64,000 nt of DNA from Altererythrobacter xiamenensis (lineage in GTDB: Bacteria > Pseudomonadota > Alphaproteobacteria > Sphingomonadales > Sphingomonadaceae), in assembly GCF_900177715.1 (NCBI RefSeq), contig NZ_FXWG01000001.1, forward strand, positions 931,501-995,500, read 5' to 3'. Positions within the stretch are counted from its first letter, which is position 1, and every line of letters starts with the position of its first letter. The notes under the pieces were generated by a model. It was not told the origin of the DNA and did no database searches. It saw only the letters and a list, made by a program, of their open reading frames with translations. A program made the position numbers and the translations under genes. This document shows positions 33,722 through 40,870 of the stretch, piece after piece.

Positions 33722-34666
33722 TCAGTCAGCCTTCTTGAACAGCAGCGTCATGCGGTCGCTTTCGCCGATCGCGAGATAGGCATCGCGGTTTGCCTCGCCG
33801 TAGCGGAGCACCGGCGGAAGCGTCCAGACGCCGCCTTCCCAGTTGGCGGGATCCTTGGGATTGGCGTTGATTTCGGAACTACCGACGAGTTCGAAACCGT
33901 GCAGTTCGAACAGCTTGATGACATCGCTCTGGCGCATGTAGCCACGCGCCGGATTGACGTCGGCATAGCTCGCATTGGCAGGGGCGCGATGCTGCACCAC
34001 GCCAACCATCCCGTCATCTGCCAGCATGGAATGAATGTTCTTGAGTTCCGAATCGGCCATGTTGGCGTTCCACAGCCCGTGCATCGAACGGAAGATCAGC
34101 ACGCGATCGATCGAACCGGCCAGCGCTTCGGGGACTTCGTCGGTCTCGAAGGCGGAAATCCTGTCGGCAGCTACGCCGGTCGTCTCTGCTGCAGCGGCAG
34201 GAAAAGTGCTCGGCCACGCGCGGGCTTCGGCTTCCTGATCCGCATCTCTGAACGTCCGCATCTCGGTATCGCCCGTGAGGGCAACGTAGCGGCCTTCAGG
34301 GGCGATGTAGGGTGCCAGCACGCGGGTGTACCAGCCACCGCCCGGGCCATATTCGGCAACGGTCATGCCCGGTTCGACCTGGAAGAAAGCGAGGGTTTCG
34401 GCAGGGTGGCGATATTTATCGCGCGCACGGTCTTCGTCGCGGCGATCATCGGCAAGCACCTGCTGGAGCGAACCGAGTTGCTGCCCCTCAGTAGCGGCGG
34501 CCTCAGCCGCAGCTTCCTCTTTCTCTTCAGGACCCAGAACCGTGTCGAGCAGCCTGCCGAGGACCTGCCTGGTGTTCGACTTCTTCTGTTCCTGCGCCAG
34601 GACAGGCGTTGCTACCATCGCACTCGCCGCCAGTGCCAAGGCTGCCGTTCCGATCAGTTTACGCAT
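33722..34666 (-). CDS. Exported class I SAM-dependent methyltransferase-like protein (COG4798 type)
   Basis: A 314-residue protein with a clear signal peptide (ALALAASAMVATPVLAQ), so it sits in the periplasm, which is odd for a SAM-using fold. The core begins with RDEDRARDKYRHPAETLAFFQVEPGMTVAEYGPGGGWYTRVLAPYI, the motif-I-like GPGGG region, and ends with MTLLFKKAD. I start at the ATG at 34666 (GGAG upstream) rather than the TTG one codon before. These exported 'predicted methyltransferases' have no proven reaction. Confidence 0.85.
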   Translation of the reverse strand: MRKLIGTAALALAASAMVATPVLAQEQKKSNTRQVLGRLLDTVLGPEEKEEAAAEAAATEGQQLGSLQQVLADDRRDEDRARDKYRHPAETLAFFQVEPGMTVAEYGPGGGWYTRVLAPYIAPEGRYVALTGDTEMRTFRDADQEAEARAWPSTFPAAAAETTGVAADRISAFETDEVPEALAGSIDRVLIFRSMHGLWNANMADSELKNIHSMLADDGMVGVVQHRAPANASYADVNPARGYMRQSDVIKLFELHGFELVGSSEINANPKDPANWEGGVWTLPPVLRYGEANRDAYLAIGESDRMTLLFKKAD

Positions 34667-34765
34667 CAATCACTCCCATTCCCACGACATTCACGTGAAT
34701 TGCGACCCGACATGGTAATCCGCGGTGCCGCTCCTATGTTCCAATGGAACTATACGGAGTTATCT

Positions 34766-35308
34766 ATGAGCGACAAGCAACAGGCGATCATCGCGGGCGG
34801 CTGCTTCTGGTGCACCGAAGCGGTGTTCCGCGACGTGGTGGGCGTGAGCGAAGTGGAATCGGGCTATATTGGCGGCACGGTCGAGAACCCGACCTACAAG
34901 CAGGTCTGCTCGGGCACGACCGGCCATGCCGAAGCGATCCGCGTCACTTTCGATCCGGATACTATCTCGCTGCCAGAAATCTACGACGTCTTTCTCGGCA
35001 CGCACGACCCGACGCAGCTCAATCGTCAGGGCAATGATGTCGGCACGCAATATCGCAGCGCCATCTTCCCGCTCGATGATGCGCAGCGCGCCGAGGCGGA
35101 GGCCGCGATTGCACGCTGGAACGAAGACAACGGTGGCGGCGCGGTGACCAAGGTCGAAGGCCCGGCCACCTGGTATCCGGCCGAGGATTACCACCAGGAG
35201 TACTGGGAAGGCGAAGGGCAGCGTAACCCCTATTGCCTCGCGACCATTCCGCCCAAGCTGATGAAGCTCCGCAAGAGCTTCCAGAACAAGGTCAAGGCAG
35301 AGGGCTGA
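34766..35308 (+). CDS. msrA: Peptide-methionine (S)-S-oxide reductase MsrA
   Basis: A 180-residue enzyme that reduces S-form methionine sulfoxide. The catalytic motif is IIAGGCFWCTEAVF near the N-terminus, followed by VESGYIGGTVENPTYKQVCSGTTGHAEAI, FLGTHDPTQLNRQGNDVGTQYRSAIF and a C-terminal EDYHQEYW. The ATG at 34766 has a CGGAG site 7 bases before; the long frame upstream is not coding-like. A cytoplasmic form, with no signal peptide. It precedes the next gene by 6 bases. MsrB is encoded 15 kb away in this window. Confidence 0.96.
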   Translation: MSDKQQAIIAGGCFWCTEAVFRDVVGVSEVESGYIGGTVENPTYKQVCSGTTGHAEAIRVTFDPDTISLPEIYDVFLGTHDPTQLNRQGNDVGTQYRSAIFPLDDAQRAEAEAAIARWNEDNGGGAVTKVEGPATWYPAEDYHQEYWEGEGQRNPYCLATIPPKLMKLRKSFQNKVKAEG

Positions 35309-35314
35309 CCCGCC

Positions 35315-36148
35315 ATGCCCGCACCGCCCGGCCCCGGCTATACTTCGGCCCATGAGGTGGCAGAGAGCGGTGCGGTCATCTTCGCCTGCTCGACCGACGT
35401 CGCTGCATGGCCCTGGCTGGAGCTTGCCCCGCAGCATCCGGTGGTCATCCAGACGCAGAACTTCTGGTCGAGCGTCGGGGCGGGTGCTGCCATGGGTTCG
35501 CTCGACGAAAGCAAGTGGAGTGCGCTGACCTGGACCGACTGGAACCTGGGCGAACGCGACGCGGGCGATGCGGTGCGCGGCGTTTATGAGCGGACACAGG
35601 TCGGGGACGATCTCGCCTTCATCACCCGGCTCTACGATGCCGCCGACCGCCTGATCGTCACCATGCGCGGCAAGGGCGTGGTGTTCCGCACGCGCAATTT
35701 CGAGAAATGGCGCGAGGGTTCGAAGAAGGAAGCGGTCTCGCGGACGCTCCTCGCGGATTTCGACTTTGCGCCGCGCGAATTGCTCGGACTGGGCGAGCGC
35801 GAACTGCCGCTCGTTTCACAGCTGGAGGGCGAGCGCGCACGGGCGCTCGTCAGCAAGGAAAACGGCCTGATGCCCGGCCATCCCTATTTCAGCGGTTCGG
35901 GCGATCACGTGAACGCGCCGCACCTCGCCGAGATTGCGCGGCAGATTGCAAGCCAGGTTGCAGGCGGCGCGCCGATCCTCGTCACGCATGGCGAGATGGA
36001 CATGCACCGCTATGTCGAACTCGGCTGTCCGATCGATATCGAGGTGACCGGGCGCGAAGATTGCTCTGTTGCCCTTGCGATCAGCCAGCTCGACCGGTCC
36101 TGCGCGCGCCTCAGCATGAGCTTCAGCGAGCGAAACGATCACCGATAG
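35315..36148 (+). CDS. Unknown protein with possible AfsA-like hotdog motif
   Basis: A 277-residue protein with no signal peptide or membrane helix. I do not recognise it firmly. The segment GHPYFSGSGDHVNAPHLAEIARQIASQVAGG resembles the hotdog repeat of AfsA-type gamma-butyrolactone synthases, where a P-x-x-F-x-x-x-x-D-H-V core is followed by L-x-E-x-A-R-Q. A second, N-terminal half (VQTQ-like QNFWSSVGAGAAMGSL to KWREGSK) might be another hotdog-like unit. It follows msrA by 6 bases and so is probably co-transcribed. Function unknown; the hotdog idea is inference. Confidence 0.45.
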   Translation: MPAPPGPGYTSAHEVAESGAVIFACSTDVAAWPWLELAPQHPVVIQTQNFWSSVGAGAAMGSLDESKWSALTWTDWNLGERDAGDAVRGVYERTQVGDDLAFITRLYDAADRLIVTMRGKGVVFRTRNFEKWREGSKKEAVSRTLLADFDFAPRELLGLGERELPLVSQLEGERARALVSKENGLMPGHPYFSGSGDHVNAPHLAEIARQIASQVAGGAPILVTHGEMDMHRYVELGCPIDIEVTGREDCSVALAISQLDRSCARLSMSFSERNDHR

Positions 36149-36609
36149 CGGCCTGCGGTGATGAACTCGCCAAAGGTTTCGCACCACACGACGACGGTCG
36201 TGTATTCGTCCACGTTCAACCCCTCCGGCACGTCCAGCAGGAAACCGTCGAAGCTTTTGACATCCCCGATCAGGGCGGCGTCAGCCTTCAATGCCTGGAA
36301 CCCGGCTTCATCCTCGACGAACTCTCGCGCGAGATAGACCTTGTAGTCCGGGCCCGGTGCCAATTCGCCTTGATGGGAAATGGAGACCCCGGACACGCTG
36401 ATCGTTCCCTCGCCCCAGTGCAGGCTGTCGCTGCCGCGCAAGTCACGCGTCAATGTCGCGGAATATTGCGCGGTTTTCGCGGCTTGTTCGAGAACGGCTG
36501 CATCGGGCGCATCCTCTGCCGTGAGAATAGGAAGGAAGAAAACGCCCGCGCCAAAACCGATGGCAAGCGCCACTGCATGGGTGAAGCCAAGAAGAATAAA
36601 TCGTTTCAT
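36139..36609 (-). CDS. DM13 domain protein, membrane-anchored or exported
   Basis: A 156-residue protein. An N-terminal hydrophobic stretch (FILLGFTHAVALAIGFGAGVFF) anchors or exports it, and the DM13 domain (PF10517) fills the rest: LHWGEGTISVSGV, GPDYKVYLAREFV, SFDGFLLDVPEGLNVDEYTTVVVWCETFGEFITAGRY. DM13 is proposed to carry electrons or bind heme; the exact role is not known. It overlaps the 3' end of the converging unknown gene by 10 bases. Confidence 0.85.
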   Translation of the reverse strand: MKRFILLGFTHAVALAIGFGAGVFFLPILTAEDAPDAAVLEQAAKTAQYSATLTRDLRGSDSLHWGEGTISVSGVSISHQGELAPGPDYKVYLAREFVEDEAGFQALKADAALIGDVKSFDGFLLDVPEGLNVDEYTTVVVWCETFGEFITAGRYR

Positions 36610-36708
36610 GTCAGCTTTCCAAGGAACGGTGGCAAACCCATCGCGTTGTCGGGCCATTCGTTGGAAGCCGCCGATCGGTTACATCGGCGCAGACAGATAT
36701 TGCGCGCG

Positions 36709-37953
36709 CTATTTCTTCCAGCGCGCGATGAAGAACCCGTCGAGGCCGCCAGCCGCTGGCAGCCTGCCGGGATGTGTCCGCAACCAGCCCTGTTCAGTCG
36801 GTGCGATCCCGTCGGGCAGTTCATCGGCAGTGATCGGCAGAGGCTCGAGGTCGAAGCTCTCATCGATCCAGGCGGCCTGTTCCTCGCCCTCCTCGCGCTC
36901 GAGCGAGCAGACCGCGTAGTTGAAGGTCGCCCCCTCGGGCAGCCAGTCGATCGCGCGGGCGATCAGCGCGCGCTGAACCTCGACCATCTCCTCGATCTGG
37001 CGCGGGCCGATGCGGTGCAGCACATCGGGATGGCGACGGCAGGTGCCCGTCGCTGTGCACGGCGCATCGAGCAGCAGCGCGTCGAACGCCTTGGCGGGCC
37101 TGTAAGCAAGCGCATCGGCGTTGACGATCTCCGCCTCCAGCCCCGTCCGCGCGAGATTGTCGCGCATCAGCTTGATCCGCCGCTCGCTGATGTCGAGCGC
37201 AGTGACCTGCCAGCCCTGGCTCGCCAGCTGCATCGTCTTGCCGCCCGGCGCGGCGCAGAGATCGAGGACACGCTTGCCGCCTCCGTCACCCAAGAGGCGG
37301 GCGGGAAGCTGCGCAGCGAAGTCCTGCACCCACCACGCGCCTTCCTCGAAGCTCGGCATACGCTCGATCGGCGTACCGCGCGGCATCCGCAGATGGCCCG
37401 GGACTATACTCCCCGCCCCCATCGCGACGGCGCGGGAGGCGGTTTCCGAGGCGTCCTTGAGGCACAGGTCGACTTCGGGCGGATCGGTCAGGCCCGCAGC
37501 AATGTCTTCCGCCATGCCTCCCCAGCGCATGCGCACGGCATCGGGCAGCGTCGGCGCTTCGGGCAGCGTCACTTCGCGCTTGGTCAATGTCGAGAACACA
37601 CCATGTGCCAGCCGCCGAGGGCCTCCGCTGAGCAGCGGCAGTGCGGTCGCGATCACGGCATGCGGGGGCGTGCCGAGCCGCAGCCATTGCGCAAGCATCA
37701 GGCGCAGGACGCCGCGCGGCTTGGCATCTTCCGGCAGGCGCTTCTTTGTGGCGCTGTCGATCAGCGCGTCGAAGTCGGTCAGCCAGCGCAGGGTCTCGCC
37801 CGCAATCGCGCGTGCCAGCGCCCGGTCTGCAGGCCCCTTGATCCCGCCGAGCGCGGCTTTTTCCGCCTGGTCGAGCGTTTCGCCGCGCCGCAGCACGGCA
37901 TCGAGCAATTTGAGCGCGCCGCGCCTTGCAGGAAGTCCGGGGGTTTCAGCCAT
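36709..37953 (-). CDS. rsmB: RsmB-family 16S rRNA (cytosine-C5) methyltransferase
   Basis: A 414-residue protein with an N-terminal NusB-like RNA-binding domain (about 1-135, ALKLLDAVLRRGETLDQAEKAAL) and a NOL1/NOP2/sun methyltransferase domain. The SAM site reads VLDLCAAPGGKTMQLA, and the catalytic cysteines are in LLDAPCTATGTCRRHPDV and NYAVCSLEREEGE. The architecture matches RsmB (m5C967). It is on the minus strand with a 57-bp gap before the divergent DUF1674 gene. Confidence 0.93.
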   Translation of the reverse strand: MAETPGLPARRGALKLLDAVLRRGETLDQAEKAALGGIKGPADRALARAIAGETLRWLTDFDALIDSATKKRLPEDAKPRGVLRLMLAQWLRLGTPPHAVIATALPLLSGGPRRLAHGVFSTLTKREVTLPEAPTLPDAVRMRWGGMAEDIAAGLTDPPEVDLCLKDASETASRAVAMGAGSIVPGHLRMPRGTPIERMPSFEEGAWWVQDFAAQLPARLLGDGGGKRVLDLCAAPGGKTMQLASQGWQVTALDISERRIKLMRDNLARTGLEAEIVNADALAYRPAKAFDALLLDAPCTATGTCRRHPDVLHRIGPRQIEEMVEVQRALIARAIDWLPEGATFNYAVCSLEREEGEEQAAWIDESFDLEPLPITADELPDGIAPTEQGWLRTHPGRLPAAGGLDGFFIARWKK

Positions 37954-38010
37954 TGGCCATGCCCCCTATATCGAAGCGAAACCCTCCGCCAGCTTTAGTG
38001 TTGATCAGGC

Positions 38011-38169
38011 ATGACCCAAAAGAAATCACAAGAGGCCAAGCGCTTCGAAAAGCCCGCGCACTGGACCAACGATCCCCCGCCCGAACCTAAACCGGTCGAG
38101 GATGACGAGGAACTCAGCCCGACCCGCTATGGCGATTGGGAGAAGAACGGCGTCGCGATTGACTTTTGA
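38011..38169 (+). CDS. DUF1674 protein (succinate dehydrogenase assembly factor 4-like)
   Basis: A 52-residue protein, too short for many gene finders. It contains the DUF1674 signature near the C-terminus: ELSPTRYGDWEKNGVAIDF, equivalent to the eukaryotic SDHAF4 motif R-Y-G-D-W-E-x-x-G-x-x-x-D-F. SDHAF4 binds flavinylated SdhA and protects it. The N-terminus is charged and probably disordered. It is divergent from rsmB. sdh genes are not in the window. Confidence 0.9.
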   Translation: MTQKKSQEAKRFEKPAHWTNDPPPEPKPVEDDEELSPTRYGDWEKNGVAIDF

Positions 38170-38221
38170 CGCTGGCGCGACGCGCATCCGCGCGCGCGAT
38201 TTCTCGCTCACGCTACCTGAC

Positions 38222-38271
38222 GGTCGCATCGCTGCGGGCGGGCGGTCGCCCTTGCGGTTGCTACGCAACCG
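38222..38271. repeat. REP-like structured repeat, copy A
   Basis: A 50-bp element between the DUF1674 and P450 genes, 84% identical (42/50) to the copy at 50839-50888. It folds into two hairpins. The second has a 7-bp stem, CGGTTGC with GCAACCG, around TAC. A flanking region to the left also shares scattered matches with copy B. Confidence 0.75.
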
Positions 38272-38282
38272 GATTCCTCATT

Positions 38283-39692
38283 TCAAATAGGACGGAAGGT
38301 CACTTTGAGCCCGTCCTTGGGCTTGGGGATCGGCCACGCCTGCCAATCCGGGTCGTACCCGTCCTCGATCACGATCTCGTAACGCTGCAGCAGCTGCGCC
38401 ATCAGGATCTTCACCTGCATGTAAGCGAAGTGCAGGCCGAGGCACATATGCGCGCCGCCGCCGAACGGCACCCAAGCATATTTGTGGCGCTCGCGCACCT
38501 TCTCGTTGGTGAAGCGCATCGGGTCGAAGGTCTCGGGATTGTCCCAATACTCGTCCGAATGGTGCGTCCAGTTGATATTGATGCCGACCGGCGTACCCGC
38601 CGGGATGCGATAGCCGCCATATTCGAACGCCTTGAGCGCACGGCGCGGCATGGAGGGGACGGGCGGGATGAATCGCAGCGCTTCCTTGAACGCCATTTCG
38701 GTCAGTTCGAGCTTGCCCAGATCGTCATATGACAGGGGCCGCGGCTTGCCCGAAGCATCGGGACCGCCGGTCACCGCGATGACTTCCTGGCGCAGCTTCT
38801 CCTGCCATTCGGGATTCTTGGCGAGGAGATAAATCAGCGATGTCGCGGATGACGTGATAGTGTCATGCGCGGCCATCATCAGGAAGTTCATGTGATCGGC
38901 CACTTCGTCGACCGGCAGCAGCGAGCCATCCTCGCGGGTCGCCGTGGCGAACTGGCTGAACATGTCCTGCCCGCCGCCCTCGGCGCGGCGGCGATGCGTT
39001 TCGCGCGTGAAGAAATCGATCAGGAAAGCACGCCCGTCGACGCCCTTTTTCATCTGGGTGAAGGGAAGCGGACGGCGCACCGGCGCGACCGAAGCCTGCA
39101 CCGCGTCGACGAAAGCCTTGTTGATCTGGTCCGCTTCCGGGCCCCAGGGAATGCCGATGAAGCTGTCGGCAGCCAGATCGAGCGTCAGCGCCTTGATCGC
39201 GGGATAGAACTGCATCGGCTTGCCGCCCCAGTCCTTTACCGTTTCGGATATGCCGCGATTGAGGCTGCCCGAATAGTGACGCATCGGATCGGGCTTGAAC
39301 GCGATCGATAGCGCACGCCGGTCAATCCGGTGATGGTCGAAATCCATCAGCATCAGTCCGCGCGGAAAGAGCTGGTCGAGGATCGGGCCCCAGCCCTGCT
39401 CGCTCGAGAAGATCTTGTCGCGGTTCATCAGGAGCATCTCGTTGGCCTCGGCCCCGATCAGCGCGACGTTCCAGCCGCCGAAGGCGCGCGTCTTGTAAAC
39501 CCGGCCATAGGTTTCGACCATGTGGCGGGTGAAGCCATGCGGATCGGCGAGCATCTTGAAGGTGTTGCCGACTATCGGCCAGCCGCCTTCGCCCGGGATG
39601 TGGGCGAGATCGCCGGGATCGGGGTGACCCTCGGTCCAATGCTTCGGGGCCGAACTGTGGGCGGCGGGGGAATCGGGTGCGATGGTAGCCAT
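38283..39692 (-). CDS. Cytochrome P450
   Basis: A 469-residue P450. Motifs are an I-helix MMAAHDTITSSATSL, the K-helix EALRF (E-x-x-R) and the heme loop FGGGAHMCLG with the axial Cys417. The N-terminal proline-rich entry (GWPIVGNTFKMLADPHGF) resembles the CYP26/CYP120-like class rather than CYP101 or CYP153. No ferredoxin or ferredoxin reductase gene is adjacent. The substrate is unknown. A strong palindrome lies 20 bases upstream of the start codon, suggesting control by a TetR-type repressor. Confidence 0.94.
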   Translation of the reverse strand: MATIAPDSPAAHSSAPKHWTEGHPDPGDLAHIPGEGGWPIVGNTFKMLADPHGFTRHMVETYGRVYKTRAFGGWNVALIGAEANEMLLMNRDKIFSSEQGWGPILDQLFPRGLMLMDFDHHRIDRRALSIAFKPDPMRHYSGSLNRGISETVKDWGGKPMQFYPAIKALTLDLAADSFIGIPWGPEADQINKAFVDAVQASVAPVRRPLPFTQMKKGVDGRAFLIDFFTRETHRRRAEGGGQDMFSQFATATREDGSLLPVDEVADHMNFLMMAAHDTITSSATSLIYLLAKNPEWQEKLRQEVIAVTGGPDASGKPRPLSYDDLGKLELTEMAFKEALRFIPPVPSMPRRALKAFEYGGYRIPAGTPVGININWTHHSDEYWDNPETFDPMRFTNEKVRERHKYAWVPFGGGAHMCLGLHFAYMQVKILMAQLLQRYEIVIEDGYDPDWQAWPIPKPKDGLKVTFRPI

Positions 39693-39711
39693 TTGGGTTC
39701 TCTAGCGCGCG

Positions 39712-39733
39712 TTACTTACCACAGTGTAAGTAA
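39712..39733. promoter_or_regulatory. Palindromic operator before the P450 gene
   Basis: TTACTTAC (39712-39719), 6 bases, then GTAAGTAA (39726-39733): a perfect 8-bp inverted repeat. It lies 24 bases downstream of the hemH stop and 20 upstream of the P450 start. Half-sites of TTAC and GTAA type are common in TetR-family operators. No TetR gene lies beside it. Confidence 0.6.
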
Positions 39734-39756
39734 TATGCCCCGCTAAATCCAGCCGC

Positions 39757-40779
39757 CTATATCCACCCGCTCAATTCGCGCCTTATGATCGCCTCCAGCA
39801 TGTCCATGCCTGCGTCGGATGTGTTGAGGCAGCTGAGCACGGCGTAGTCTTCCCCGCCTGCTTCGGTGAATTGCTCGCGACCCGCAATCGCCAGCTCTTC
39901 GAGCGTTTCGACGCAATCGGCGGCAAAGCCCGGCGCCGCGACCACGACCCGTTTCGTGCCGCTTTCCGCTTCCTTGATCAGCGTGTCGTCTGTCGCCGGC
40001 TCGAGCCATTTGGCCGGGCCGAAACGCGACTGGAAGGTCGTCACGATACGCATGCCGTCGCGCTGCAGTTTCTCGCCGAGGAGCCGCGCGGATTTCATGC
40101 ATTGGCAATGGTAGGGATCGCCGAGTTCTAGCGTACGCTGCGGCATGCCGTGAAAGCTCAGCAGCAGGACTTCGGGATCGAAAGCGAGCGCATCGAGCTG
40201 GCGTGTCAGGTCGACGGCGAGCGCATCGATATAGGCCGAATCGTCATGATAGGGTGGCAGCGTCCTCAGGCTCGCCTGCCAGCGCATGGACTTGAGCGCG
40301 TCTGCCGCCTTGTCGACCACGGTCGCGGTCGTGGCGGCGCAATATTGCGGATATAGCGGGGCGAGGAGGATACGATCACATCCCGCTTCCTGAAGCGCGG
40401 CGATCTGGTCCGGGATCGAGGGATTGCCGTAGCGCATCGCGTACCGAACGTGCGCCTCTTCGCCGAAGCGATCCTGCAGCCCCTCGGCCTGTTCGCGGGT
40501 GATGACGGCGAGTGGAGAGCCGCCCTCGGTCCAGACCTTGGAATAGGCCTCGGCGCTCTTCCTGGGCCGGGTGTTGAGGATGATCCCGCGCAGGATCGGT
40601 TGCCAGATAATCTGCGGGATTTCGATCACCCGCTTGTCCGACAGGAACTCGCCGAGGTAGCGCTTCACCGCCTTCGGCTCGGCCGCTTCGGGCGTGCCGA
40701 GATTGACGATCAGCACGCCGACGCGGCCGCTCTTCACGGGCACGTGGTCTGCAGGGAGGGCCTGTTCTTTCCAGGTCAC
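39757..40779 (-). CDS. hemH: Ferrochelatase
   Basis: A 340-residue enzyme that inserts Fe2+ into protoporphyrin IX. Visible are VGVLIVNLGTPEAAE near the start, RYLGEFLSDKRVIEIP, LLSFHGMPQRTLELGDPYHCQC with the catalytic His, FQSRFGPAKWLEP and PGFAADCVETLEELAI. I choose the GTG at 40779 as start because it gives the usual length; an in-frame start 18 codons upstream exists. It lies downstream of the molybdenum subunit and mrp genes on the same strand. Confidence 0.95.
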   Translation of the reverse strand: MTWKEQALPADHVPVKSGRVGVLIVNLGTPEAAEPKAVKRYLGEFLSDKRVIEIPQIIWQPILRGIILNTRPRKSAEAYSKVWTEGGSPLAVITREQAEGLQDRFGEEAHVRYAMRYGNPSIPDQIAALQEAGCDRILLAPLYPQYCAATTATVVDKAADALKSMRWQASLRTLPPYHDDSAYIDALAVDLTRQLDALAFDPEVLLLSFHGMPQRTLELGDPYHCQCMKSARLLGEKLQRDGMRIVTTFQSRFGPAKWLEPATDDTLIKEAESGTKRVVVAAPGFAADCVETLEELAIAGREQFTEAGGEDYAVLSCLNTSDAGMDMLEAIIRRELSGWI

Positions 40780-40870
40780 GCGGTCACCCTGGAGGGAACC
40801 GCGCCTGGAACCTCTTGAAAGCGCCTGCCGCACATCATCGCGGCGGTCCTCGTGACATCAGACAAATACA

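Noticed and set aside
35707..37998. 763-residue plus-strand open frame
   Set aside because: It runs across three genes that have clear families on their own frames (the unknown protein, DM13 and rsmB) and has no domain. It is an antisense or off-frame shadow.
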